A stretch of 64,000 nucleotides of DNA from the NCBI GenBank assembly GCA_900073065.1, contig FJOG01000024.1, positions 860,973 through 924,972 of the forward strand, in the 5' to 3' direction. The notes beneath the pieces were generated by a model that did not search any database, was not told where the DNA came from, and was given only the letters and a program-made list of their open reading frames with translations. Positions 1 to 12,784 of the stretch are shown here, one piece after another; position 1 is the first letter of the stretch; each line of letters begins with the position of its first letter. Made by a program: the position numbers and the translations under genes. Source of the stretch: Phialocephala subalpina. Taxonomy: Eukaryota > Ascomycota > Leotiomycetes > Helotiales > Mollisiaceae.

Positions 1-1545
1 TTTTGAACGGTCTCTCGTAGAAACCCTCACCAAGCCAAGCGGATAATGATAGCTCACACGACTGGGTACTATGCCTTCATGGCACCACAGCAACCCATCA
101 TGGCACCACAATAACAGCACCGTACCCTACACCGTAATTTCAGTGCGGGGACTGCACAACATGCCCGTCTGCTGCGCTTGAAACTCTTTCAAGAGGGCAC
201 AGGATTGAGATCGTCAGTGGCGGAAGGTGGAGCCGCGATAGCATGCAACGCAACTGCATGAGCGTGAGGTTTGATCTGGCTGGTGATTGGACCAACATTG
301 CGTCCAAGCTAGCAGGGCTTCGGGAGTGTTCACTTCGGGGACGACGGGGAGGAGAGAGCGTCCGCCCCCAACCGTTGACCACGTTTCGAGCGAGGAGACG
401 AGCATGATCCCGTTTACGAAGTACTCCGTAGGTTTGTGACGGGTGTTGGGGCCAACGGATGAACCGTGGGTCGGGTAGCGAGCCCCGCCTTTCACCCCAG
501 TCCCCTGGCGCGGCAAGTGTGCAAGATAGCCCAGAGCGGGTGCTCGGCCGTTAGAGTAGTCCGCTTCTGGTACCCTTCTCGGAGATCAGCCAGCCAGATT
601 GAGTGATCTTCAGTTGTCGTTGTCTGAACCTGCGACCAACGAGTCAACCACGTCGAATCCTTTGATCTTCATGCATTTCTGTTTCTTCCCTTGCCCTTTT
701 CGAAGAGCAATTGCCGTAGTGGTCCCCCACAAGTCGGCTGGCATTGATTGGCGAAAGTCGAAGTTGGGATGGTCATCCATTACCCCATTGGTACACTTGC
801 AGCCCCGCTAAAAGACTCAAACAACACCAAAATCCTTCTTGGCGCTTCTCATGCGGCTAAGAAGAAGTGAAGAGAAAGATCTTTCTCACCTTGTAAATCT
901 GCTATGGTTCTGTGAACGGATTTCCTCAGATTTGTGTGAAAACTTTGTTTAGCCCAGTCGCTATTCCCCAGACCTCTTGGCGAGACCGTTGAATTAGGGG
1001 TTTGCTTACCTCGTTACGCTGCAAAGCCGGCAGGGAAATCCAGACTTCAAGAGAACCCTTCCTCCCAAAGTTGGAGAAGCATGTTCGTCGCTACGTGGAC
1101 GAATCTAGAAACATTCTTTCTCTTGCCCTAATCATCGGCTCGTCCGGGGACCGTCTCGCCATGGGACCCCTGTGGATTAGCAAAGTTCAAACGCGTCCTC
1201 TACGCTCGATTTGACACGCAGGGATTGCCTCGGCAGGTACCGACTCGGAATCGCATGGTGCGAAAAATCTCCTTGCGAACCCTGGGACACGTTTAATTCG
1301 TCATGCGTAGGAAGTTCACATGCGGAAGATCATTTTCTATTCGGGCTCTTGAGATCGGCTAAGAAACGGCTTGGGTCGTTTGGAAGGCTAGACGAAAATC
1401 TCCTATCCCGGTGCTGAGTCCATTTGCTACACGCTGTGAAAATGTGAAATATCGCAGAACTCTCTTTCATTTCCAGGCGTGGTTTGTTTATGGACTCTGT
1501 TCATCATTCTTGTTGTTGTACTATCAAGGTTATTTTTTGTTTCTC
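1..1545. other. No supported gene
   Basis: Short open frames occur on both strands, but none has recognisable domains, a splice structure that closes, or protein-like composition. The right end (about 1411-1545) is open in frame with the rhodopsin-domain gene that follows and is probably its 5' leader. Confidence 0.5.
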
Positions 1546-3044
1546 ATGACTTCTTACCTAGGGAGCAATGGCCGTCTGGTCATTGTGGTGATGTGGGTGG
1601 AGACAATGATTGCATTGGTCTTCGTCCTCGCTCGCCTCTACACAAGGACTCGACTTGTGAGAAGTCTAGGTTGGGATGACCATCTCATCAACATATCAAT
1701 GGTAAGTCGAGTATCGGATACTGTTGATCTCAAAAGGGAAAGCTGACAAAGTTCCAAAGTTCCTCTTCTTCGGATACACGATCCTCGTCACAATAGCCGC
1801 CACCAATGGCTTTGGAAATCACATAGCAGATCTCGGCCTCACACAAGCAGTCAAAGCAATCAAATGGGAAATCGCGGGCCAAACATTCAACATCGCCGCG
1901 ATCGGTACAAGCAAGAGCTCAGTCGCTGTGTTCCTTTTACGTATCGTCACCCAGAAACCTCATTTCTGGATCTTATGGTTCTGCATCTTCAGTACAAGCT
2001 TTGTTTGCGCGTCATGTATCGTCTTCATGTATACTCAATGTACGCCTCTGGAGTCTGTCTTCAACCCGACGTTGCCGCACACATGTTATCTCAATTTCAC
2101 GACCAATGCTATCTTTTCTGGGAGCTATACTGCTGGTATGGACTTCGCGCTGGCTATCTTTCCTTGGTTCATACTGTGGAAACTGAATATGAGGCGGAAG
2201 GAGCGTCTCACCATCGCCTTGGGTTTGTCGCTTGGTGTTTTGTAAGTCTTTCGCGTCCTCTGAGCTCGTTTGTGGCTAACCATTATGTAGCGCTGGAATT
2301 TGCGGGATCATCAGAGCAGTGGAACTTCAGGGAATTGGAGGAAAATCTGACTACACCTGTAAGTCTAAATCTTCTCCTCAGCGACTCTCGAGCCTTGCGT
2401 TTCAATATCCCATACTTGTCTGGACACCTGAGCTCCTTCCCCGTCAATGAGTGCGTCTCGGTTCAGCAATATGCTTCGCTTGCCTGCGAAAGTTCAACTA
2501 AGCTTGCGAGCTTCGCAACGCTAGGCCAGCTCTCAAGCCTCTCCCGACATTCTAAATCTCAACACTACTAACACCCACACCAGACCTCACCCTACCCCTC
2601 ATCCTCTGGGGGTCGACCGAACTCCTAATCTGTATTCTCTGCGCCTCAATCCCCATCCTCCGCCCCCTCTATAAACACGTCCGCGGCATCCATTCCTCCA
2701 ACGCGCCCTACGAGCTCGGCAACACTCCTTCGCGGCAACTCGAAACCGGCCACAAGGAACTGGATTCCAATACCAAAGCTTCTTACCATACTCGCTCCAC
2801 CAACCAAGAGGGAGGAGGGGCAAGAAATACGGCGATGATGTTGGGAGGTGAAGGGACCCAAACTACGATATTTATGGGAGGAACGCATGATAATTCGAGC
2901 GATGAGGAGATATTGCAAGGGATGAAAGGACGATTCGGAGATGGGGATTTGGATTTGGAGGTTGGAGGTGGAGGGAGAGGCGGGAAGTATGATAATAAGA
3001 AGAATATACATAAGACGACGCAGATTGACGTTACTTATCAATGA
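1546..3044 (+). CDS. Rhodopsin-domain (Pth11-like) integral membrane protein
   Basis: Four exons close in frame: 1546-1701, 1760-2241, 2291-2358 and 2584-3044, giving 388 residues. Donors are GTAAGT-like, and a GCTGAC branch site lies in intron 1. The product has a series of hydrophobic spans. The motif LVRSLGWDDHLIN after the first span and a proline/charge-rich cytosolic tail are typical of the fungal rhodopsin-domain family, which includes Pth11-like putative surface sensors. The tail is Gly/Asp-rich and looks disordered. The ATG at 1546 was chosen because it places a hydrophobic span directly at the N-terminus, as in relatives; the frame is open upstream to 1411, so a longer N-terminus cannot be excluded. 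There is no CFEM-type cysteine pattern. The ligand is unknown. Confidence 0.85.
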
Positions 3045-4669
3045 GGGGGGAGGCTGAGGAGATATATACAAGAAAAAAAGGAAGGCGTTCGTTGTTAGGA
3101 AGGAGGAGGCTGCGGGCGTACATAACTAAGACTATGTAGAAACATGGATGCAGTCGATGGTTTCAATGCTGTTTTGAGCCAAATGTATTATAGAAAGATG
3201 AGGAGACATCATCCATAGCAGGTAGGACGAGAATAATATACCCATGTACATGCAGCTATAGTTAGCACTTCCATTGCCTCTTCTCTCTTCACAACGTTTA
3301 TGAAATTGGCCCAAGCATGAACCACAATGCAGTTCTTTGTTATACTAGGTAGTTTGTTGTTGGAGCAAAAACGGAGAGGTGGAGATTTGTTTAGGGAGAT
3401 CATAACTGTCTGGAACAGATTTCCAACACTCACTCCTCCTTAACAAGTCTTAAAAGATGGAGAGTGGCGTTTCGGCGCATCACAATATACAGCACCTTCA
3501 TGAAGGATGTCTTGGGGAATGAACGACAAGTTGCAGAAGCTATGAACTGCTTTCTCAACCTCGAAATGTCACCATCTTTCTTTTCCCGAGTTGTGTTTCA
3601 ACAATAGTAATTAAAGCTCCCGTCACCTCGCGAGCTCCAATGTGAGTGATGTTCGAAGGGCTTTCCGATCTTTGAAACGGCGCAGCATGCTGTTTCTAAA
3701 AATACCAAAGTCGTTCAATCAAGTGAGCGGATCAACAAGGCCACGTTCTTGTGTAGCATCGTCCCGATTATGCAAGTCTTCGCCGATCTGGCAGTGGTGA
3801 TCTCTGGAGAATTCTCCATCTCTTGTTCTCGACGCTGGTAATTTCCCGAGGTAGTTCTTCCTTCAAAATTAACTCTTTTCTGCATCTTGTTGCGGCAAAC
3901 AATTTGAAGAACTCGATCCTATGCATGTTCCGAAGCCTTCCGCAAAACAGCTCAAAGTTGGGTTGCTGGAACCATTCACCCGAACCCTCTTGGAGTCGTA
4001 ACTCCCCAGGAACGTTCGAGGTCCATCTCAATTGGGCATGGGCGATTCGATTTCGGCGCGAGCCAGAGACCTGGGACTCGAAAGTGCGTAGTTGGCGCAG
4101 TTAAGCTTTTGACCCCAAGGTAGTTCGTACTAACTTATGGTAAACGGTACTTGTACCCGGGACTCAGATTGGACGTCGACCACTTCTTTCGAAGACTCGG
4201 ATTGTGTGTTCTGGCACGCCCGAGTCAGAAGAAACCAGAGCTCCAAGCCATCTTGACGGATTGGCGATAACAATCTGTATGTAAAATATTAGAAAAGTTT
4301 CATGCATCTCCAAGGCTCAGTCTTCGACTTGAAGTGTGGTTATCGAATGCACCGCCAACAACAGCCGGTGGCCTTCGGATCCTGATGCGACGTTTTAGAC
4401 CTATCGATTCTTGGGACATTTTCATAGCTTCAGAATCTGTTATCGTAGGCTTCATTTTAATCCTCCATTTTAATTACTTCGTGAGTCTACAGTCTCGGCC
4501 TGTGCAAGTAGCCTGGCGACAACATGATCTGCTTTTATTCATCCTTCTCCCAGGATATCAAGGTAAATACCGGAAGCTGGACATATAATCCCATTCTCCC
4601 CTCATTCTCCTATCCCTCTTCGCCAACTTTGTCCACCTTCATCTCAGTCACTCGTTCACCACCCTCACC
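3045..4669. other. Intergenic, no supported gene
   Basis: There are only short unconnected frames on both strands. CT-rich sequence just before 4670 (about 4590-4669) resembles a fungal core promoter or leader for the decayed secreted-protein gene. Confidence 0.5.
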
Positions 4670-5978
4670 ATGCATCCCTCCCTCCTCCTTTCCCTCCTAC
4701 CCGCCCTCGCAGCAGCCCAATCCATCGAGTTCTCCTTAATTTCCGCCGCGTCATCCGTCGTTGTGACCGCTGCTCCCGTCACCGGAACTGCACAGTCAGT
4801 CTGCGCGCAGAACTCCGCTCAAGCTTCCAGTGTTGGTTCCGCCGCCGTGTAATCGTCTCCTATCGCTCAGCGGGATGTTGTTTATAGTGTCGAGAAGAGG
4901 GATGGAACTTGTGCTCGGCAACCTGCTAGGACTGGTCCTAGTGTGAACCATCCAGATACAACCGAGGCGTATTTTACCAATCTGCATGCTTCGACGAGTA
5001 CGAGTTCGTACATGGGATACACTATCTTGAGCTCGTATGACACCAACAAGTGTGCTAGTCTTTGTAAGCAATCCGTTTCTTTATCTCCAGTCTTCAATCT
5101 TGCTGCCTCAGAACTTTGAATAGTTACCTATTGCACTTTCGAGAAACCCCAAACTGATTCGTTATAGGCACCTCTCAAACAGGCTGCACAGCATTCAGCC
5201 TCTACTTCGAGCGTGATCCAACACTCGACCCGAACGCTACAAGTTGCCCTAACTCTCCTAGCTTGACGAATATCAAGTCTTCTGGGGTGTGCTGGTTTCT
5301 GCTACCACAGCCACCAATTCTGGACAATACCGGGACTGGTTCCAGGTCGCGATCGCTGGTAGTAACGGGTATAATGCTGTGGCGACTCCGCCTTCGAACC
5401 CAGGATTCACGGGACCGATAGCTTGGCCCGGAGCTCCGGATTGTCCTGTTGATCCTGTTACTGGGATTAGTACTTATATTGGGAGCAGATTCTTCTCTTT
5501 CGGAGTCTTTCCGGGACAGGTACATATTTCAATAGTGAGGTTTGTGTTTCGACCTGCGAGGCTTAGACAGCTTATAATATCGCCCATGCTGCTGCGGGAT
5601 AGAATCCGAAAGTTTGTAACCATGTTGTTGCGTATGCCCAACGATAACTTCGGAACTCCTCAGGGAGTATACTGTGCCATATTTATGGAGAGTTGGGATA
5701 AGGGGTACGGGAGTGTGACGGCGGCTGAGTTTGGTGATGTTCAGGTAAGCCTTCTTTTCCTCTTCTTGATTTCGTTGTGTTGGGGCAAGGGAAATGTGTG
5801 GTTTTCGTTTGATAGGAAAGATGCTGATGATGCTTCGCAGTGGTGGACCGTTGGAAGCGCGTATGTGTATACGAATGCTACTTATAGCGCTAGCTATAGC
5901 CCTATTTGTCAGGGGAGCGGGTGTGCGACTGAGTATGCTAGTGGTAGCTGTGGTGGATGGGGTGCTGGGACTTGCTAG
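4670..5978 (+). pseudogene. Decayed gene for a secreted protein of a conserved fungal family
   Basis: An ATG at 4670 begins a clear signal peptide (Leu/Ala-rich, ending ALAAAQS). The frame hits TAA at 4850-4852, but the same frame continues as convincing protein to about 5065 (GYTILSSYDTNKCASLC), followed by a GTAAGC donor. After the intron, TGCTAFSLYFERDPTLDPN continues. The frame then shifts near 5280, where about 4 nt of a conserved CVFWG-like motif seem lost, shifts again near 5520, and returns near 5635. In the middle piece, TAG interrupts CEA-stop-TAYN, where Gln is expected. A last exon after an intron (about 5744-5816) ends at 5978. Known family: secreted proteins of unknown function widespread in Pezizomycotina. 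At least one stop and three shifts make a working product unlikely, unless the assembly here is poor. Confidence 0.75.
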
Positions 5979-6473
5979 ATTGAATAGCAGAGGGACAAAT
6001 ACATATAGAAGACAAGGGAATAAGGGACTGGAGCTTTGAGTAAGAAAGGAAAATAGGAAAGGATGACAAGGAGGATTGGAATGGAATCGGTACTTTACCG
6101 GATGACATTACCTACCCTGCCGTCATTGTGGCTTTCGAGCTCTGCCTTCTGAGGAGTTGCTTGTCCATAATGGTGACAGATGTCACGGTGTTCCTGAATG
6201 TGGACCCCGAGTCTAAACTTCTGGTGGAATATTCATTGTCTGTGACCGTTTTGGGAGAGAAATGAGTGGTCATGCCATATGCCTCCAACGCCAACCATGC
6301 ACGCTCAACCAGAATTCAATGCATCAATCATCCCTAGTATACACCTCCGCATTCGAAATAATCGTCAGCCCTTCACCCTTTTCCCAGGCTTGCCATTGTC
6401 CGTATTGTTTCGGGACTTTTCAGAATCTCAGATTTCCAGGATGAGTCGGACAATCAGGCCTGATATCCCATTA
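5979..6473. other. Intergenic, no supported gene
   Basis: I see only short frames. This is probably the 3' flank of the decayed gene and the 3' UTR of PET191 on the minus strand. Confidence 0.5.
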
Positions 6474-6918
6474 TCATAACCCTTTCCTAAACTTCTCATT
6501 CTCAACCTCCCTCCAATCCCTCTCTATCGGCTCATCACCACTCGTCTTCTTCACTGTATCCGAGAACGCCGGCTTTCCAGCATATAACTGATGACTTGGT
6601 TCCTGTGCTCCTCCTTCCAATTCTTTGCTTACAGCAATTGGCTGGTTCCCTCGAAATCTCTTCCGCATATCGACCATTCCGCGCTTGCATTCTCCTAGGC
6701 CTTTCTTGAGTTGTTGGCATTTGGTAGGCATGGTGTCGATGAGGGGTTCGCGGAGGCAGTCGCCTGGTTTATTGCGGTAGACCATTACGCAGTCTGATTC
6801 TTGGAGGCATTGTGCTAGTGCCGCACCTGTATTATTGTCAGTCTACGTCTCGGTGACATTTGCGACAGAGGAAGAGAGGGGGGTGGAGCGTACGAATGTC
6901 TTTACACGAGCTCGGCAT
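6474..6918 (-). CDS. Pet191/COA5-type cytochrome c oxidase assembly factor
   Basis: Two exons on the minus strand, 6918-6894 and 6826-6474, close in frame to 125 residues. The first eight codons (MPSSCKDI) are separated from the rest by a 67-nt intron with a GTACGC donor and CAG acceptor. The protein carries a twin CX9C pattern: Cys5-Cys15 and Cys45-Cys55, with further cysteines at 21 and 32. The block CKRGMVDMRKRFRGNQPIA is the signature of the Pet191 family. Family members are small soluble proteins of the mitochondrial intermembrane space needed for cytochrome c oxidase assembly, and the CX9C cysteines are expected to form disulfides. Length fits (yeast Pet191 is about 108 residues). The frame is also open upstream to an ATG at 7335 (see findings). 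Confidence 0.95.
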
Positions 6919-7747
6919 CTCGAATTCGAATAGCCCTCCTTTCTTACTGTACCTCCTCAGTGTCTGTTCTCCAATCAAATGGCCCTTCAAATCAAAAAGT
7001 AGCGGAGCTACTATGATCTTCTCTCCCTTGGTCCTCCTCTCGATGTACAGGTCCCTGGCAAACCGATTGAAAGTCCTGTAGAAGCTCTTCGTCGCAATCG
7101 GTGCGCAGATCTTGATTTCCCCCTCTTTCCCAATATATTGTGCTTGCCGTACAGCTTGAGGTTCGTTCGTCGAGGTAAACAATGTTGATGGCGTTGTTGA
7201 CAGTGGTGTTCTGCTCAAATCATTGAAAACGCGTGATGACCTCTTCCCAAACCTCGAACAGGGGTCAAGGACGCTAATATCCCGCCCCACCTTTCCGCTC
7301 CTGGAAGCAAAGAGCTCTGGATATTTGGCATCCATGTTTATCTCTCTTGATGTGTCGTAAATTGGGTTGTTGCGATGCCATTTATATCCTCAAATAGCTC
7401 GCAGATTCAATCACTTTGAGCGGTGAGTCTACGTGTACCTTCCTGCAGGTATTTGGGACGAAAGGTACCCACGTATCTGCGGTGAACTGAGGTACAGCGC
7501 AGCGGTGGGCAGAAGTGGTTTGGCATGTGACATCAGTGGCGAAGGTATGTGAATATTTGCAAAATGTTGGGTAACGACGATGTGCGATTACTGACTGGCG
7601 ATCGAGGTATAGGAGCCCATGTGTATAATTAAGAGCTTCCTCCCATTCAATTGCTGCCACGAATAAGGGATTGGGCGCAAGTATTTGAGAGCTGCCTGGC
7701 CTGGCAACCTGTACATACCCGCGAATTCTTTGTATATTTGAGTCGAT
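6919..7747. other. Divergent intergenic region between PET191 and the lipase gene
   Basis: It contains the minus-strand frame 7335-6919, which is open and in frame with PET191, and otherwise short overlapping frames. It must hold the promoters of both flanking genes; no single element could be assigned. Confidence 0.5.
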
Positions 7748-9865
7748 ATGGCGCCCATACCCTTTCTTGGTCGTCTGAATATGTAAGGAACCTTATTTCT
7801 AGAGTGCGACTTCCTTCTGCGCATTCTGAAACAAAGGAACAAATCACTGACACGATGGGCAGATGGGAATACATAGCCCTGGTGGGTTCTTTCATTCTGG
7901 TAGGCTTGGAGGCTGTAATTAGGATACTTACTCTTGCTTTGCGTATGTTTCACCTGATTCTCCAAGGAATTAAGCTGACGCCAACAGCTTCGACGATCAT
8001 ATCCCTTTTCTATCGAGCTTCGAGACGACTGTTTAATCGATTCACCTCCCCTGCTGCGAAGAGGTCGGAACATAAGAAGAGCAATATCTCGACCTCAATT
8101 CGGAATGCTTCAGACTTTGTCGACCTCTGCGCGTTGTTTGGATATTATGCCGAGGAACATGTGGTGCAGACTGGAGATGGATATCTGCTTGGACTACACC
8201 GGTTGGCGTGGAGAAAAGGAGAAGAGAATCAGAAAGTCAACCATGGACATAATGCTGTGAAGAAGCCTGTGGTCTATATGCATCATGGGCTGTTGATGAA
8301 TAGTGAGGTCTGGGTATGCTTGACTGAGGAAGAGAGATGTCTGCCGTTCAGGTTGGTAGAGAAGGGATACGATGTCTGGGTAAGCATCAACAGCACCTTG
8401 GATTGGATTATTGGCTAAAAATATACAGCTGGGAAACAATAGAGGCAACAAGTACTCCAAGAAGTCGGTCCATCATTCGCCGGCCGACATCCCGTTTTGG
8501 GACTTCTCAATGGACGAGTTCGCTTTCCATGATATCCCAGACAGCATTACGTATGTCCTCGAAGCTACCCACGCAGCATCGTTATCCTACATAGGGTTCT
8601 CCCAAGGAACAGCTCAAGCATTCGCTACGCTAGCCATCCATCCCAGGCTGAATGACCAAGTCAATGTCTTCATTGCCCTTGCACCAGCTATGGCACCGGC
8701 GGGCCTTTCAACTGGCATAGTAGATGCTCTCGTGAAAGCATCACCGCAAGTCCTGTTCCTGCTATTTGGTCGCCGCTCCATCCTAAGCTCAGCGACCATG
8801 TGGCAGTCAATTCTCTACCCGCCAATATTCGTTCGTCTAATTGACTTGGGACTTTCATTCCTCTTCGGTTGGAACGCCCGCAATATCTCAACAAGCCAGA
8901 AGCTAGCTGCCTATCCGCATCTCTATTCCTTCACTAGCACCAAGAGTGTGGTCCACTGGTTCCAAATCATCCGAAACAAGAGCTTCCAACTCTACGACGA
9001 CGATGTCCAACCAGCGCTATCTCTCACCACCGTAAGCAAGTACACGAAAGTCGCCAAATTCCCGACCCGGAACATCAAGACCCCCATCGTACTCGTCTAC
9101 GGAGGCAGCGACTCCCTAGTCGACATCAACGTCATGCTCAAAGAACTACCCGCTCACACAGTAGCTACCGAAATCCCACACTACGAACATCTCGATTTCC
9201 TCTGGGCACGAGAAGTCGAAACATTAGTCTTTCCGCACGTCTTCGATGCTCTAGAAAATTTCTGCAGCACAGAACATTCACAGGAAGAATATGATCGTTA
9301 CAGAAGCGCGAGACATGCATCTCTAAGCGCGAGCTTGCGGAAACCACTCAGACTCCTACGCGGCTCTCTCAGCGATGAAGATCCGAGTCAGTCAAGTGGT
9401 AGTTATGCGGAAATCGCTCGCATCCCACTTGGAAACGGAGCAGATGCTCTAGCCACCCGTCGAAACGGAACAACGACAACAACTGATATCTCACTCCCAA
9501 GTATAAAGGCGCGTAAACGAGCAAGAATCCAAGGCGACTACGACGACTCATCCGAATCCTCATCGCCAGTAAACCCAAACCATATCAGAACAGTACCTGC
9601 CGACGAAGGAGGCGCGATAAATGGGGAAGTAAATGGTAGTCCAACGACAAACAAGATACCAAGACAGATGAGGAGTAATAGTATAGGATCTAACATCAGT
9701 ATTTCGGAACGCATGACGGGCGGAAAGGGCATTACGTTAGGGGCCGGGAAGGCGGTTAGTGCTGTTAGTCAGGGGGTTACGGTGGGGAATATGGTGGGGA
9801 GTATGGGGACGCAGAGTTCGGATGAGGCGGGGGTAGAGAGGGGGAAACGCAAGGGGAAGAGGTGA
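7748..9865 (+). CDS. Sterol esterase / triacylglycerol lipase (alpha/beta hydrolase, Tgl1/Yeh type)
   Basis: Four exons close in frame: 7748-7782, 7863-7942, 7988-8379 and 8429-9865, for 647 residues. The first exon is tiny (MAPIPFLGRLN). Residues about 15-35 form one membrane span, followed by the partial alpha/beta-hydrolase lipase domain (GYYAEEHVVQTGDGYLLGLH, then MHHGLLMNSEVWV). The nucleophile is Ser227 in GFSQG; Asp397 (GGSDSLVD) and His423 (YEHLDF) complete the triad. The C-terminal 200 residues are Ser/Thr-rich and probably disordered. Related yeast enzymes (Tgl1, Yeh1, Yeh2) hydrolyse steryl esters at lipid droplets or the plasma membrane. A lipid-droplet or membrane location is therefore likely, but substrate preference cannot be read from sequence. 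Confidence 0.92.
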
Positions 9866-10671
9866 TATCTGTAATGGAATGAATAATAATGATGTTAAGA
9901 CCTTAGATGTACAATTTATACCTAGGATTCGGGCGGGATTTTGAAGTCCCCGCCTCATCTGGGCGAGCGCTCCTTTCTCTTTTGCCGGCACTTCGATCTG
10001 TCGAGGCCCCGCCCCGCCCAGCTCAAGGTAACCCAAGAAAGTTCTAGCAAGGCTAGGACATCCAAACGGCTTCAAGTCCTGTCTGAATCCATGAGTCTTT
10101 CAACACATTAATCTGATGCAGACATCGGAGCTCACATCAATTTAGAATCGTCTTCACATTCAAACTTTGTAAGTTTTTCAATGTTCCAGCCGTTTCTGGA
10201 CTTTTTCTTTCTCCACTCCTCTGTTCCTACCTCTTCTTATGGCCTAGGCGAGGAGTAGGCGAAAATGGAGAAATCTTGCACTTCTCTCAAAGGTTGAACC
10301 CCGCAGATTGTGGTCCGGCCTAGGCTGAGATATTTGAAAGATCAGCATTCGTCAACAACACTTTGTGAATGTCCTGCAAATGGCAGATCATTCATATACG
10401 ACTACCTATGCGAATTTATTTGAAAGTCGCACTTTCCGCTATACGTCCCTCTTATCGGGACTGTGCTAATTCAAAAGGTGGCTCTGAGCGGTCCCAGGAA
10501 ATGCTTTTGTATTCCAGAATGTACTCGTATGCTATCCGAAATTCACCCTTGATGTATACTTATGCTCCCAAAAATGCATGTGCAATCGAAGCCAGCAACG
10601 ATTCGCGTTTTCTCTCATCACTCTCTCATGTTCGAACTCCGCCGTTCCGTTTCCGTCCCGAAGAATTAAGA
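9866..10671. other. Intergenic, no supported gene
   Basis: The 3' flanks of two convergent genes meet here. Short frames on either strand have no recognisable features. Confidence 0.5.
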
Positions 10672-11711
10672 TCACTCAAACACAACACCATCAGCATCAT
10701 CACCCCCATCATCTAGGTCTTGGTCTTCATACTCAAACATCAAATCACTCCTCATCGTATACTTGACTCCCTTCGTCACTAAATCTCCAGAATGGAGTAG
10801 TCGTCGATGTTGAAAGATTAGGATGCGTCCGATTTTTGGATCGACGTCTATTCGTTTCGTCATATCGGTCGAGTGGAAGGTTGTTGCTCCTCCGTGGAGA
10901 AGATCTGGTGTGTCTTCCTTGGAGCCTTTCTTGATACCGAGGGCTTGCGCGCTGTCGTTGAGGTAGAGGTGGAAGGTGTAGAAGGAGCGTTGGCGCCCGT
11001 CGGGAGTTTCGTATGTGCCATCGCAGTGTTCCTGATGCAGGGTCAGCCAAATTCAACTCAGCCTCAAGTCAGACTTACCTTGAAAAACTGTCCAGGTCCA
11101 TATCTCAAAAATCTCATTCTCTCATTAAGTCCATAATCAGTCGCCCTCCACTTCTCCCCATTTCTAAACGTCCCAATAGCAGGAGCATATTTCTCCCCTT
11201 CTAAACTTGAAAAATATTCCTTCATCCCTTCACCCTGCAAAACTCGCTGCCATAATCGTCTCATGATCTCTTGCTCATCCCAAATAATACGATCAGAATT
11301 CCTATAATGCGTAACCAAAATCTCAGCATTCCGCCCTGCATTCACCATAGCTGGCACCCATCCATTATCAGCAGGTCCTTCTTCCCCTTCAGCATGAGCT
11401 CCTTTTGACATTTCGGCGTAGGTGATAATTTGGTCGCATTCTGCTTGTGTGAGGACGTTGTCTAGGACGACGGCGTAGAGGTTTCTGTATTCGCTGAGCT
11501 CGGAGTTTTTGAAGTCGATTTTTTCAACCTTGATTATTGAGGGGTCTGGTAGTGGTGTGAGAAAGTCGGCTGGATAATCGACGTCTAGAGATGTGTAGCT
11601 TGTTTGGATTACTTCTGGGAAACGGTTTGCTGACGTATCTCCTTTGCCTTTCTTTCTTTGGGCTCCCTCACGCGCGAAGCGCTGGCGGGCTTGCTTGAGG
11701 ATGGTAGACAT
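10672..11711 (-). CDS. 2-oxoglutarate/Fe(II)-dependent dioxygenase, prolyl-4-hydroxylase-like
   Basis: Two minus-strand exons, 11711-11079 and 11031-10672, close in phase 0 to 330 residues with a GTAAGT donor. The C-terminal half is a double-stranded beta-helix oxygenase domain. The iron ligands His213 and Asp215 (EHCDG) begin exon 2, the distal His291 lies in LLHSGDLV, and Lys301 (or Arg305) is placed to bind 2-oxoglutarate. The segment RFLRYGPGQFFK just before the HxD motif is typical of the prolyl 4-hydroxylase alpha-subunit type domain. The N-terminus (MSTILKQARQRFAREGAQRK) is basic and shows no signal peptide. An in-frame ATG 29 codons upstream (11798) is less likely. The substrate is unknown. 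Confidence 0.9.
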
Positions 11712-12254
11712 CGTGAAGAACTTTTGTATATTGCACAGTAAAAAGATTGATATAGGTTGTTTTGCGAAGTTTGAATGTACTGAGGCTTCAATGTACATCC
11801 GGGGAAGAGGAATAACTTATACTGCAAGGTTACTGTAGCTATAAGGCAGCTGCATTGCATGCTGTCCTGTCAGAGATCGAGTCACTTCTGACGCTTCTGC
11901 CTGCAGTGCCTTCGCCCCGTCGCACCGCCACTGGCCGCTGACAGCCTTCGCCTTCGCCAATTGAAGGAATGAAGAGCAGTTGTGACTCCATGATCTGAAT
12001 CTTAGAATGCGCCTCGCCATTGCAAGATATTCCAGTAAAGGTACGCATTTGGTGCGTAAATATCATGATATCTAAATGCGTTTGACAAGAAGGTACGGAA
12101 GTAGTGAGAGGAAAGAGGAATACTCTCAGAAGGACGGCGTTCTCGCTTCAGGTATTGGAGCTGTGCTGGTCCGTGCATAGCGCTAAAGTTTAGTTACAGC
12201 CTCAACCTCAGCGTACCCGCAGACTACATTGCAAGGAACATCGAGGAGAACAGG
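11712..12254. other. Intergenic, no supported gene
   Basis: Promoter side of the minus-strand dioxygenase gene. No protein-like frame was seen. Confidence 0.45.
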
Positions 12255-12701
12255 ACAACAATACCACAATGCCGGAGACAGCCACCTCCAAGCTTGCTCG
12301 AAGCCATCCTTCTGCTCGACCATCGAGATCGGACAGCACTCACCGACCGAGGCAATGCAGCCGAGGGCCGCCAAAACTTATCCTCGATTTATGTCCTGGA
12401 CACCGCTTACATGAAAATAGCTCTGCGAGCGAAATCATGACAAGAGGTCGAGCACTAGACGACTTCAGCATGGGAGAAAACTCACCTATACCGTGCTTGG
12501 GGAATCGAATCATACTGGTCTACAATGTGCAGTCGAAGGTATCAGCGTACCAGTATCGCCAGTTCCCTTTCACACATCGGATGCCTCTCTGTGTCAGACA
12601 TAAGATTTCTTAGATTTGGTGGTATGGGAAAGTTCCGAGGTCCCTCATTGTCATTTCTTTGGGCCACGCCAGGTAAACTGGGAAAGGCGGCTCTAGTCTG
12701 A
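12255..12701 (+). pseudogene. Possible decayed F-box-like reading frame
   Basis: One forward frame reads as protein-like over about 145 codons, beginning PPPSLLEAILLLDHRDRTAL, which resembles an F-box helix pair. It is broken only by TGA at 12438-12440 and TAG at 12456-12458 and then ends at TGA 12699-12701. CGA-to-TGA and CAG-to-TAG changes would restore Arg and Gln in sensible places. No start or splice structure could be fixed. It lies just upstream of another decayed gene of similar type, which adds weight. This is an inference from composition and a weak motif only. Confidence 0.3.
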
Positions 12702-12784
12702 CACAAGTCTCGAGGCCCGAAGATTTCCATTTCCTTTCCAACTTTATGCTCCGTCTCAACTGTCTCAGACGTATTCGATTCACG

